64,000 nucleotides of DNA, from NCBI GenBank assembly GCA_025506515.1, contig CM046444.1, positions 117,347,930 through 117,411,929 on the forward strand, written 5' to 3'. Position 1 is the first letter of the stretch. Each line of letters opens with the position of its first letter. This DNA is from Flaveria trinervia. Its lineage: Eukaryota > Streptophyta > Magnoliopsida > Asterales > Asteraceae. Below the pieces are notes generated by a model that saw only the letters and a list, made by a program, of their open reading frames with translations, made no database searches and was not told the origin of the DNA. The position numbers and the translations under genes are program-made. Of the stretch, positions 1-11,485 are shown in pieces.

Positions 1-703
1 TGTTCCCAGAAGATCTTCCTGGATTACCACCGCACCGCCAAGTGGAATTCCAGATTGAGTTGACTCCTGGCGCAGCCCCGATTGCTAGAGCACCTTATCG
101 ATTAGCACCCAACGAATTACAGGAGTTGTCGTCACAACTTCAGGAGCTTCTGGATAAGGGTTTTATTCGACCTAGTACATCACCTTGGGGAGCTCCTGTA
201 CTCTTTGTTAAGAAGAAGGATGGTACATTCCGGATGTGCATCGATTATCGAGAGTTAAACAAAGTAACAGTCAAGAACCGATACCCTTTACCTCGTATCG
301 ACGACTTGTTCGATCAGCTTCAAGGATCAAGCTATTACTCGAAGATTGACTTGAGATCTGGTTATCATCAACTCAGAGTTCGAGAAGAAGACATTCCCAA
401 GACTGCATTTCGTACTCGTTATGGTCATTATGAGTTCTTGGTCATGCCCTTTGGGTTGACTAATGCACCTGCTGTGTTCATGGACCTCATGAACCGGTGT
501 GCAAACCTTATCTTGATCAGTTTGTCATTGTGTTCATCGATGATATACTGATATACTCTAGGACCAAGGAGGAGCATGAAGAGCACTTACGAATGATCTT
601 GGAACTGTTGAAAAATGAGCAGCTGTATGCTAAATTCTCAAAGTGTGACTTTTGGATAAGAAGTACAATTCCTAGGTCATATTGTTAATGAGAAAGGAAT
701 ACA
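1..703 (+). pseudogene. Gypsy reverse transcriptase domain (frameshifted)
   Basis: Copies element RNA into cDNA. From 42 the frame reads the LTR-retroelement RT core: the KKKDGTFRMCIDYRELN block, then YPLPRIDDLFDQLQG, SKIDLRSGYHQLRV, and MPFGLTNAPAVFMDLMN near 430-495. At about 497 the frame shifts by one base, and the catalytic VFIDDIL block (the FIDD form of the YxDD box) continues in the next frame to about 690. A single-base deletion in a G run at the NR/VCKPYL join explains the break. The sequence left of 42 already reads as the usual FPEDLPGLPP lead-in to RT, so the reading frame enters from outside the window. Confidence 0.92.
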
Positions 704-1560
704 CGTTGATCCTGCCAAAATTGAGGCGATAAAGAATTGGACCACACCCAAAACGCCAAGCGAGATAAGACAATTTCTAGGATTAGCAGGATATTAACGC
801 CGATTCATAGAAGGATTTTCTAAGATCGCACAACTCTCACAGCCTTGACTCACAAAGGAACGACATACAAATGGGCTGAGAGTCAAGAATCAGCTTTCAA
901 TTATTAAAACAAAAACTCTGTACTGCCCCGATATTAGCATTACCAGAGGGAACAGATGACTTTGTGTTGTATTGCGATGCATCCATTCAAGGATTGGGTT
1001 GTGTCTTGATGCAACGACAAGGTGATAGCTTACGCCTCGAGACAACTAAAGGTTCACGAGAAGAACTATACTACCCATGACTTAGAATTGGGCGCAATAG
1101 TTTTTTGCCTTAAAGATCTGGAGACATTATTTGTACGGTACCAAGTGCACAATCTACACCGATCACAAGAGTCTTCAACATATCTTTGAGCAAAAAGAGT
1201 TGAATATGAGGCAGCGACATTGGGTGGAACTACTAAATGATTATGATTGCGCAATTAGTATCATCCGGGAAAGGCGAATGTAGTTGCCGATGCTTTAAGC
1301 AGGAAGGAAACAGCTAAACCCCGACGGGTGCGAGCTTTACAGCTTACTATCAGTACCCAACTGCCCGAACAAGTTAAGGAGGCACAAATGGAAGCTTTAA
1401 GGTGGAAAATATTGGTTCTGAATTGTTAAGGGGAATGGATAAGCAACAGCTAGTGATGAAAGAGGATGGAATTCGGTATTTCATGGATAGACTTTGGGTG
1501 CCTGTTCATGGAAATCTGAGAGATTGGTATGAGCGAGGCACACAAATCTAAGTATTCTAT
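704..1560 (+). pseudogene. Gypsy RT thumb and RNase H domain (degenerate)
   Basis: RNase H removes the RNA strand during reverse transcription. In several frames the region reads the expected order: the IKNWTTPKTPSEIRQFLGLAGYY block near 735-795, then LYCDASIQGLGCVLMQ near 960-1015, VIAYASRQLKVHEKNY near 1025-1070, the TDHKSLQH block near 1160-1180, and the post-RNase H ADALSRKE near 1290-1310. Multiple indels break the frame, so no long open frame survives on this strand. Opposite-strand frames here are shadows. Confidence 0.85.
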
Positions 1561-2530
1561 ACATCCTGGATCCGACAAGATGTACATGACCTAAAGGCTC
1601 ACTATTGGTGGCCTAACATGAAGCAGATGTAGCTACGTACGTGAGCAAGTGTTTGACCTGCTCGAAGGTGAAAGTGGAATATCAAAAACCATCTGGACTA
1701 TTACAACAACCCGAGATTCCAATGTGGAAATGGGAACAAATCTCCATGGACTTTATTACTAAACTACCCCGGACTAGTACTGGTTGTGACACGATATGGG
1801 TTATTGTGGATCGATGACAAAGTTGCTCATTCTTTCCTTGCAATAAAGGAAACCGACAAGATGGAGAAGTTAACTCGCCTGTACCTCAAGGAGATCGTTT
1901 CGAGACACGGGGTACCGATCTCAATTATCTCTGACCGTGACGCTCGTTTCACGTCACATTTTTGGCAATCATTGCAGAAATCCTTGGGTACACGTTTGGA
2001 TATGAGTACTGCATATCATCCACAGACGGATGGTCAGAGTGAGCGTACTATACAGACGTTGGAGGATATGCTACGTGCTTGTGTGATTGACTTCGGGAAT
2101 AACTGGGAAATTCACCTGCCATTGGTGGAATTCTCTTATAACAACAATTATCACACTAGTATACAAGCAGCACCTTTCGAGGCGTTGTACGGGAGAAAAT
2201 GTCGATCACCGGTTTGCTGGGCGGAAATTGGTGATAGTCAAATAACAGGTCCCGAGTTAATTCATGAGACGACTGAGAAAATTATACAGATACGGAACCG
2301 CATGGCTGCAGCGCGAGACAGCAAAAGAGTTATGCTGACAAGAGACGGAAACCTTTAGAGTTTCAGGTTGGTGACAAAGTTTTGTTGAAAGTCTCACCAT
2401 GGAAAGGCGTAGTTCGGTTTGGTAAACGAGGGAAACTAAACCCGAGGTACGTTGGACCATTTGAGATTGTGGAAAGAGTAGGTCCGTAGCGTATCGATTA
2501 TCCCTACCTGATTCGCTAAGTGGAATTCAT
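1561..2530 (+). pseudogene. Gypsy integrase domain (frameshifted)
   Basis: Inserts element cDNA into chromosomal DNA. The zinc-binding HHCC region is recognisable but broken around 1590-1680 (HYWWPNMK, then CLTCSKVK). The core follows in the frame 1786-2358: the first catalytic Asp lies in the WVIVDR-type block near 1796-1815, the second in SDRDARF near 1930-1950, and the Glu in the DGQSERTIQ block near 2028-2055. The C-terminal core (YNNNYHTSIQAAPFEALYG) is well kept. The frame shifts at about 2330-2358, after which the HP-type tail (FQVGDKVLLKVSPWKG) continues to about 2530. Confidence 0.9.
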
Positions 2531-2915
2531 GATGTATTTCACGTGTCAAACTTGAAGAAGTGCATTAACTGATGAAACGACGGTCGTACCACTAGAAGAA
2601 ATTCAGGTGGATGAACAATTGCGTTTTATTGAGGAACCAGTGGAGGTGATGGACCGTGAGGTGAAAACACTTAAGCAAAGCAAGATACCTATTGTTAAAA
2701 TCCGTTGGAATTCGCGACGTGGACCGGAATTCACATGGGAACGGGAAGATCAAATGAAGCTTAAGTACCCTCAACTATTCGAAGGAACGATGCCAGCAGA
2801 CGAAGGTATTGATTTAAATTTCGGGACGAAATTTCTTTCAACATGGGATGATATGACAACTCATCCAAAACTCACACGATTTCGATTTCTGTGTGCCAAT
2901 GCAGTAGACCAGTGA
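2531..2915 (+). pseudogene. Chromodomain at gypsy pol C terminus
   Basis: The frame 2607-2915 reads a retroelement chromodomain: the EVMDREVKTLKQSKIPIVKI strand is followed by WNSRRGPEFTWEREDQM, with aromatic residues of the kind that contact methylated histone tails in chromoviruses. The family is thought to use this domain to direct integration to heterochromatin. The region just before it (2531-2600, VFHVSNLKKC) is the usual integrase-to-chromodomain linker and contains an indel. The frame runs to 2915, past the normal end, because the sequence around 2811-2855 duplicates the polypurine-tract region. Confidence 0.88.
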
Positions 2916-2964
2916 TGGAAACCAGTGATGGAACACTCTCACCATGTAACGCAATTTTCGGGAC

Positions 2965-2989
2965 GAAAATTCTTTCAACATGGGGATAA
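2965..2989 (+). other. Polypurine tract of the gypsy element
   Basis: The purine-rich stretch around CATGGGGATAA directly precedes the LTR start TGTGACATCC at 2990, as expected for the plus-strand primer of reverse transcription. A similar block (TTCGGGACGAAATTTCTTTC followed by AACATGGG) occurs about 130 bases earlier, at 2818-2848. Confidence 0.7.
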
Positions 2990-5726
2990 TGTGACATCCG
3001 GTAAATTTCCGTTACCAAGCTCCGTTAGTTCCGTTAAGTCTTGTAACACGTGTCGTGAGCACACACTAGTTGTCGTTTAACGTTGGTGACCTAATAATAA
3101 TGATTAATGTTAATTTGATGTGAATCTAAGTGATTATGTGAATATTGGGTTATGTTTATGTGTTTACACATTTACAAACGATTAATTAAAGAATTTATCG
3201 CGTAACGCGGAAACGTGCCTATTTGTCCGTATGTCTTGTGTTTTTGCAAAGATAAATTATGTAATGAATTTTATAAGTTTATATCTTTATATTGTGAAGT
3301 TAAAAACACTTTACAAAGAGTTTAAAGCTTAGTTTTTTATAAAATACAAATTACAAGGGTTAAAAGGGTAAATATGTAAATTAAAATTTAATAAAACAAA
3401 CCCAAACCCTAATCCACCTAGTTTCGGCCGCGACTTCACCCTTCCTCCCTCTTCATCTTCGAATTCAGCCTAGAACATCACAATACTTGCGATTTTGGAT
3501 CGATTTCAAGGCATACATCTCGTGGGAATCGTCAATTGCAAGTTATTACAAGTTTAAAGGTTAGTTTTTGCGAGTTTTCGTGAAGGGTTCATCATGGCCG
3601 AACCCTAATTTGTAAATTGGTCTTTGTTGGGTCGAATTGGTTGTTGTTTGTGATGTTAACATGTTAGTTAGATTGTATACATGTTAGTTAACGTCGATTA
3701 TGCAAGAATTCTAGGTTTTTAGTGGATTGATCATGAATTTTTGGTGTTAAGCAAACCCTAATTCGAAAATGGCTTGATTATGCATGATGGATGATTGTTT
3801 GATGAATGTTTGATGATTATTGGGTTGTATGAATGTTAGAATACGTTGATTATGCAAGAAAGTTGGGATTTTGATGCATTGTTCATAGGTTACTAAGAAT
3901 AGTAACTTTATTTTGCATGTAGTAATGATCTAGTGATGGATTGATGTTATGGATGGTTCATGATGATAATTAGATGCTAGATTGATATTATGAATGCTAG
4001 AAATCTTTAATTTGATGATGTTGATCATAGCTTGCCAAAAGTAGAAACTTTTGTGTATGAAGATTGTTGGATTGATGTGTTTAGTGTTGTTGATCATGCC
4101 TAGATGTTAGTATGAGCTTGAATTGGTATATTATTGATGAATTCATGCATACCTTGGATGTTTGTTAGATTTTGGATGTTCTTTCCCAAAAGGGAAACTT
4201 TATTTGTGTAAATGTTGAAGTATGATTTTGTGATCATGTTTGAGATGATAGGAACTTTCTAATATGTTCAAGGATGGATCCTAGTGTAATAGAACGTGTT
4301 AAATTAGTTGTATGGCATGTTTGGATGATCATGGGTGATAATTGGAATTGGTAATCATGTATGGTTTGGATGTTGTGTAGTAGTAGGACATCATGCTTGG
4401 GTCTGGTAATTGATGGTTGTGATGTTGTGAATGCAATGTACTTGTTTAAAGAATTTGGTTGTGATCATTATACACGCGTGCGGATCTGAGGCCCCTACTT
4501 AGTAGGATTGGCAGGGTTTAGGATGTGAAGTCGTGAGTGGCTTCACATGGCATGTGATGAATGGTTGAACCTTGTATGACATGTTAGTTGTATTGTAGCT
4601 AATGGTTATGTTAATGTTCTAGATTTGCATGACTTGTATAGTACTTGATTTTATGATGATCTATGTGATACACCTGGTTATATAGCATATGTATGATACT
4701 GTTTGAATGCTTATCATGTATGTTGTATGTGCTCATTGGCTTTATTTGAATTATAACTCATAATGTCACCAACGGGTCAAACGGGTCAACTTGGTCAAAC
4801 GTGTCTATTTGTCTAGAAGCTTGAGTCTTTGGTTTTGGTATGATTAGGGTTTCACATGTCTTTTATTTACACGTACTTATGTACTCACATGATCTAGGTA
4901 ACCTGTGAAGGTTGGCTATCCTCTCGTTTCTCAAAATAAACCCTAAGTACCTTTGCATACATCAGGTGAGTTCATGCCCCACTCTTTACTTAATCTCTTT
5001 TGGGGGAGATAGCATACTGGTATTTATACGAACGCTTTCATTATTTAAGTTGTGTAAAATATTAATATAGTGCTGTCTACCATGAGAAAAGTCCTCACAC
5101 TTTTGAATTGTTAATATTTAATAGCGGGAAAACTTGGGTAGTACTACTGGGTCTGACGAGCCCCACCTGTGTGACTCGAGGTCAACCGGGTGCAATTTGT
5201 CCTATTGATCATTGTCACGACATGGTAAGTCGTGACAGGAGGCAACAACTATCACAGTCAGCTTCAATTGCAAAATCACTATGTATTAATATTTACTGAT
5301 AATAGACTAGCTATCTATTACCATACACTGCTTATATGTTTCACAACTGTTTATATGTTTATTGAACTCAAACTCTTGAACTCACCAACCTATGTGTTGA
5401 CATTTTAGTATGCTTTTCTCAGGTCCTTAACTTGCTTGCCATAGGAGCACTGCACGGTTCACTTCATTTAAGACATTATGCTTCAAGACAATGTGACATT
5501 TTAACAATTATGGTTTACTTTTTGGTTTGGCACTTGTTTTGCCATAAGTTATACTTTATTGTCTTGGGTTGTTTTCAAAAACGCTTCCGCATTGTTTAAA
5601 GTTGTGCTTTGGTTGATGTTGTTATTTTATGGCATATAGAGTCGTTCTGAGTAACTATTGACTGTGATCCTGGTTTGTTCACACGCCTCGCGGTAAAACT
5701 CCGCAAGTGGATTTTGAGGGTGTGAC
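2990..5726 (+). repeat. 3' LTR of the gypsy chromovirus
   Basis: This 2737-bp LTR starts TGTGACATCCGG, immediately after the polypurine tract, and ends GGGTGTGACA. Its first 100 and last 80 bases match, in reverse complement, the ends of the solo LTR at 13089-15606, which fixes the boundaries independently. It is non-coding. Short open frames inside it (for example 5108-5299) have no recognisable product. It carries the family-conserved block with CCCCTACTTAGTAGGATTGG near 4491-4515. Confidence 0.9.
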
Positions 5727-7541
5727 ACCCCTGACCTGCCATGTGTAAATGCTTGAGACTAACCAACACACTAGAGCTGCATTCTTGTCTTAAAAACTCA
5801 GATTAATTACTAAAAACATTATTTCAAACAAACCCCCAAATCGATATGAACCCTAGAAACATATTCGATCAAATTGAACCCCATAAGAACATTGTAACCG
5901 ATCGAAAGGTTAGGGCTTTCATCTGTTAAGAACATATGGATATGATTGTATGTTTAATTACCTGAATTGAAATCGAAACCGATGACAACAAGAGAAGATA
6001 TAGTCGCGGCAACGTTGAATTCAATTCGAGGTGCAAATGGTAATGATAAACCAATTATTTTGGTACGCAACTTCTAAGGGTGTTTAGGATTCAAAGCCCT
6101 CAAACAATTTCAAGTTATCATGCTTCAGGAGTAGTTGTCGACTAGGTTGCAGGTCCGAGATGAAGATGGTGATCGAAAGGATTGACTATATGTTTTATGA
6201 GTGAAATTAAGGATTTGATTAGCTTAGAAGGATCTATTGGAGTGTTTACCCTCTAATATATGAGATCAAATTTATCAGTTTCAATACAATCGAGTTATGA
6301 TTTCAATTCTAAAGTTTTGGTTTCAATTCACGAGCATTAACATGATTTTAATCGCGATAACGTGTACATTCGAATAAGAATTAATCTCAGAAGCGTTTTA
6401 GGTTGGTTAATTGAAACATTTGATCGGTATTCAGGTTGTAACGGACCAAATAGTTGACGGTATTACGTTTTGAATTAAACGGAAAATAAAAGCACGTGTA
6501 ACCGATTTTGATCATGACTCAGGTTTGATTCCTAGTCGCGAAGATTTATGAACGGTTTAATTAGGTTTAAAATGGATGCTTTGATACGTTTGTGTGGTCG
6601 CCGGAGCTTAGCCGCAGATGATGGCCGGAGGTACGGGAGCCGACGGGGTCAAGGTTGGGTTTTAAGGAAATTACATTTCCAGTCCCTTGAATTTTAATAT
6701 GTTAAAAGTACACCTTAATCCAAGTTTTAAGAATGACAATTCTAACCCTAAAGTTTGTAAAGCAATAATTAACTAACTAACCAAATTCAGATTTTATAAA
6801 GTCTTTATGCATCTTTTAAATCTTTAAAAGCTTCAAAAAAATTTATATATATTATAACCTTATGATTAAAACTCATAGTTTAAAATAACTTTTGTAATCC
6901 AAATTTTAAATGATTATTTCATTTATTCATTTATAAAATATTGTAAAATTATAAATCTTATTAAAGGTCAATCATTAAATTATTAGGATGGTTAAGTATA
7001 ATAATTTTTATATTTTACTTATTTTTATAAATCTCATAGAAATTTTAAAAATCCAGTATGTAATGATTGAAATTTCTTAAACTATATAAAAGCCTCATAA
7101 GTTTATAAACTTGTTAAATGAAAGATTACGTGTAGATTTTAAATCATCAATCTCACAAAGTTAGCTAAATAATGCATTTATTGTTTTAAAATAAACACAA
7201 AAATGAAAGAAATAGCTTGAACAATGTGCTTAATTTTTATAACCAACGAAACGGGTTCGAGTCTTTATTTTCAAAAAAGAAAAAAAATAGTAGATGTTAC
7301 AACACATATGTAAACAACGGATGTACGATTTTTTTAGAAAAGTATATCAATATGGTAGGCGTTGGAAAGATAAAAAATACTGAATTTTATGGTGAATTTT
7401 TTGAAAAAATGATGTCGTGAAAAAAAGTTACGAATGTTTAAATAAAAAAGAAGAAATGACATGTGATTTGCATGTGATAAAAAATAAGTGGTTGATATTG
7501 GTTTTTAGAATTCTTACAAAAAAAGATGGTTCTCATTTAAA

Positions 7542-7543
<2 letters not shown>
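5727..7543. other. Gene-free segment, possible old LTR fragment
   Basis: No gene was recognised. The stretch 5800-6750 contains word-level similarity, in the same order, to the LTR at 60509-62954: an AACCCCCAAATC..GAACCCTAG block, a GTCGCGGC block, AGGATT..AAAGCCCT, then a CGGAGCTTCGCCGGA-like block and the 'ACCCTTGAATTTT' style tail. This suggests a diverged LTR fragment, but I cannot set its ends. From 6780 on the sequence is plain AT-rich DNA. Small open frames at 7217-7635 are AT-rich noise and partly encode the TA repeat. Confidence 0.35.

Positions 7544-7628
<85 letters not shown>
7544..7628. repeat. (TA)n microsatellite
   Basis: About 85 bases of almost pure TA dinucleotide, interrupted once by an AA near 7580. 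It can fold into cruciforms and is likely length-variable. Confidence 0.97.
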
Positions 7629-7632
<4 letters not shown>

Positions 7633-8340
7633 TAGATTCGGTGGAATTAAGTTCGGTCGACCGTTGTTTATGTATGTATATATCTTATAATTGTAAGTTT
7701 AAAACGACTATGACTACTGACATGCCAGAAAGTTTCAAACAAAACCATATTTGACTTTTTTCCCTATGTAAATCATGTCTTGTCTGTTAAATAAAAGTTT
7801 GAATTGTGCCCTTATCAATTGAGGCCATGTTTAGCGGATTTGGATTATTGATCGTGTAGATTGAATTGTGCCCTAGTACCCAAGGATATGGTTTATTATT
7901 ATTTATGCCATTTAAATGTTCCAAAGACGATTAAAGTGGTAAAGATATCAAGTCTTTATATTAGAGGCTAAATATAATTAAATAGATTAGGAGTCATTTA
8001 AAAAAAATTAAATAGTTATGGTTACGTCGCATGTTATTACGATACTTTAAAACACAAATAAGGGAATAGTGTCAGCTGCGTGGAAACTGACCATTGATTT
8101 TGTTTTTAATAAAAAGTCAAACAAAACAATAGATTAACACTTTTTTTTCTCTTTTTTTTTTGGTTTTGTATTTTTTTCGGCTCAAAGACATGTTTTGTAA
8201 ATATGAATTTGGCTTGCTAGAGTTTACTTATGTAATTTTTGTTTTTTTATTTTTATTTTATAATTTATTTTTTTTTCTTATATTTCTTTTGGGCTCAACA
8301 AAAATCATATAACTTTTATGCTGGAAAGGTTTTCAACGGA
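7629..8340. other. Gene-free AT-rich segment
   Basis: No coding frame, RNA gene or repeat with clear ends was recognised. Poly-T stretches occur near 8140-8170 and 8225-8280. Confidence 0.5.
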
Positions 8341-8429
8341 GTGAGAGATGTAACGACATTATTTTTACATGTTTTAGGATTTTAAGTTGGAACGAAAACC
8401 GTTACATTGTGTTTGACATCTGCATTTTG

Positions 8430-8482
8430 ATATTTGGGATCATAACGAAAGATCCCGCGCAACGCTTGGGCAAAATATCTAG
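8430..8482 (+). mobile_element. Possible Helitron 3' terminus
   Basis: The terminus reads CTAG at 8479-8482 followed by T, the usual Helitron end and insertion context. A GC-rich, imperfect hairpin (CCCGCGC/GCTTGGG, 8454-8470) ends 12 bases upstream, the expected spacing. Two of seven stem pairs are lost. The 5' TC end was not identified. Confidence 0.35.
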
Positions 8483-10606
8483 TAATAAAAAATTCGAAAG
8501 CTCATCGTCTTTTAGTTTATTTCTTCAATAATTCAAAAGTGAATGATACAAAGCTTTTTATTCTAATAAAACTAACTAAAAAGGACACATGACAACATAA
8601 TATTATTCATCATCAATTTTTTTTTTGTTTTTTATCATATTAAATAATACATTAATTGCTAATAATATTACTTATTTTTAAAGATTACAAATAGTTTGTT
8701 AATAAATTAAGAAATAGGTCTATTTATTAATATTATTTCTAAAGATCTTTTTTATAAAATAATGAACTTTATAAAAAAAATTAAAATTGAACATTTTTAA
8801 AATTTAAATTTTCTAAAACATTGAACTTTTTTTTAAATTTAAGAAATGTCTTAAAATTGGTGTTTTTAAAAAAACAAAAAAATGATAAAGAAAAAGTAAT
8901 TTGAGAGCTATAATAAGAAATTTTTTAAAATAGTTTGTTTTGAAAAAAAATGTTTATTCTTTTTAAAGAGCAAAAATAGTTTAAAAAATTAATATTATTG
9001 TTTTATCATATATAGTTATTACTCGTCTATAATTTTAATTATATCTTATCTTAAAATTTTATTTTATAATTAAAATTCTATTTTATCTAATAATTTATTT
9101 ATATAATCTGTATAATATATGAGTTATTAAAGCTAGTTTAAAATAGACCACTTATTGGCTTTTGTTCAAATATAAATCTTGAAAATTTCAAACTTGATTA
9201 CAAAAAGTTAAGACTGCTTCTCTTTTCAGATATGAAAAAAAGCTTCAGTGTCTTAAAGTTGCTGTTTGATAGTTTTATGATCATGGGGCAAAGGGGGGCT
9301 AGCTGCAAAAAGATGGACCCTGCTAGTGTTATAGAAGAGTAGTTGTGGTTTAATATTATTTACTTGTAATAGCACCAATGTTCTCTTTAGACACACATAA
9401 CAAACATTAGATTAATGAGGGTGATCACAATTATCTTTTTCTAATATATATAAACATAAATCTTATATGTTATCAATGTAATGAACTTCGTGTCTGTTTT
9501 GATTCTTACATTATCCATGATCCATACCACCATGATTCAAGGTTGAAATGATGATAACAAAAAGAAATTCTAGATTTATTTGGTAAATTGTAGAACATAC
9601 CATACATCGTCTTTATTTAGTACTATTTGTATCTCTTATCACATGATGCAAAGAATAGTACTTGCAGAGCCTCTCATTGTGCACTAATAAGGGGGGTTTG
9701 GTATGTAATGTCACAATAGCAAGTGTTTATTGATTATCTAAGGTTAATATCATAGAACTTTCATTCTCAGCTAATGACAAGCATTAATGATCAAATCATA
9801 TCCACCATACATATCAATTAGTAGAAAACTTACAAAACACAACTGACAATAGATCAGAAGAGACAATGAAAGCGCACATCAACCAGAAATGAATGACAAA
9901 TTGAAATCAAAACATAATTCACACTAAAATGGGATCTCCCTCATTTGTCACTCACAATACATGAACCAATCATACCCAATTTCATCCCTATAAACCAAGC
10001 ACCTGACAAAATCAAAGCAACATCAACAAAATACACGTCTACTACTAACAATCTCACTCAAACTTTAGAATGCCAATAAAAGATAAAAGTCAAGTGAGCA
10101 CCATAAGAAGCACCCAAAAAATCGATAATCGTAAAAATAACCTAAATCGGATAGTAGCATCCACTAACACTATCCCATCTGCAACCCATCACCTCGGCTC
10201 CACCACCCATCATTAGTTTGTTGTCATCTTATGGTATGGTTACACAATCTTACCTTATGATGACAATCTAACAGTATGAATTATGGGAAATTGACGACAA
10301 CTCTAATGAAAGTTGAGAAACATATGACAGAGGAAGAAACACTATTTCTGTGACAAATATTGAACATGTGTAAGGAAATAAAGACATGCAAGTCTAAGAA
10401 CCCCACGTGGTGCACTATAACTTTACACGTATCAAAGTTGCTGGGTCGTTGATCCATAAACGTTGGCTGATGCCCTCAGCCAGCAGCAACCTCCAAACCC
10501 ATCACAACCATTGCTGACAGACCATTCACCGACATCAAAAGGCCATTGCCTTTCTTACATGAAGGTCGGAAAAGGCTGCCTGCAAAATACAAATGAAGCA
10601 CAGATT
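8483..10606. other. Gene-free segment left of copia element A
   Basis: The stretch 8483-9140 is very AT-rich. From 9140 to 10606 base composition is more even, but I recognise no protein. On the minus strand a TTTTGCAG acceptor-like site near 10585, just beside the copia insertion, could precede a terminal exon, with 9840-10560 as 3' sequence of a truncated gene. No protein similarity supports this. Confidence 0.3.
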
Positions 10607-10611
10607 ACCTG

Positions 10612-10901
10612 TTTTAATGGAAGATCAAAATAGAGAGATCAAAAGAACACGATTGATTCATTAAGAAAGAAAAGTAATACAGAGAATTGATGATCAACTC
10701 ATACACACACTTATCATTAAGTAGTACTAACAAACTCTAACTAACTTTATCCTTGACTAATGACAATATCACCCATCTAACTATGAAACTATGCCACTTA
10801 CACTTTACAAATATGAAGACTATTACACCAACAAGTAATTGACATACTAATCACAAGCTAAACATATAAACTTTCATTAAAACACCACAACATATCTAAC
10901 A
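10612..10901 (-). repeat. 3' LTR of copia element A
   Basis: A 290-bp direct repeat of 18261-18549, differing by a few substitutions and short indels. It ends at TATCTAACA on the plus strand, next to a minus-strand purine-rich tract (AACACCAAGGTGGAGA, 10901-10920) that would prime plus-strand synthesis. Confidence 0.93.
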
Positions 10902-10936
10902 ATCTCCACCTTGGTGTTTAATGAAAAATGACTTAC

Positions 10937-11485
10937 CTAAGCAATATGTCGAATATCCAAGCCCTGCACAAACTTTGAACCAGGAGGTATCTTTGGTAAC
11001 ATATCCGCAGCATTATACCTGGTATCAACATACTCCACTTTTACAATCTTAGAACATAAGATTTCTCTAATCCAATGCATCCTCACATTAATATGTTTGG
11101 ACCTTTCATGAAAAACTTGATGTTTAGAAAACTGAATTGCACTAATGTTATCACAATGCACCGGTGCATTCACAGTTACAATCCCTATTTCGGTCAAGAA
11201 ACCCTTCAACCAAATAGCTTCTTTTACTACTTCTGTCAATGCCATATATTCAGCCTCAGTAGTAGATAAGGCTACTACATGCTACAAACTGGATTTCCAA
11301 CTTACTGTCCCTCCAAAAACACTAAACACATATCCAGTCACAAATCTCCCCTTATCCAAGTCTTTTGCAAAATCAACATCCACAAAACCTTTGATCACAA
11401 CTAGATCAATGTTTCTACCAAACACCAAGCCTTTATCTCTAGCGCCATTTAGATTCCTAAAAATCCACTTTACACCTTCCCAATG
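10937..11485 (-). pseudogene. Copia RNase H domain (element A)
   Basis: Minus-strand frames read the copia RNase H. The C-terminal part (frame 11245-10937) contains the conserved VHCDNISAIQFSKHQVFHER block, then SKHINVRMHWIRE and DTRYNAADMLPK near the end. The N-terminal part between 11485 and 11250 is split from it by frameshifts. The domain degrades the RNA template during reverse transcription. The large plus-strand frame 11145-11594 is a shadow. Confidence 0.88.

Larger units (their letters stand above)
1..5726 (+). mobile_element. Ty3/gypsy chromovirus, 3' part (5' end outside window)
   Basis: The pol domain order RT, RNase H, integrase, chromodomain, followed by a polypurine tract and a 2.7-kb LTR, is that of a Ty3/gypsy chromovirus. 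The long LTR and the C-terminal chromodomain fit the Tekay/Del group. Gag, protease and the 5' LTR lie left of the window. Coding is broken by several one-base shifts and stops, so this copy is not autonomous as written. The 3' LTR ends TGTGACA at 5726. No target-site duplication can be checked, because the left end is missing. A related LTR in reverse orientation lies at 13089-15606. Confidence 0.93.
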
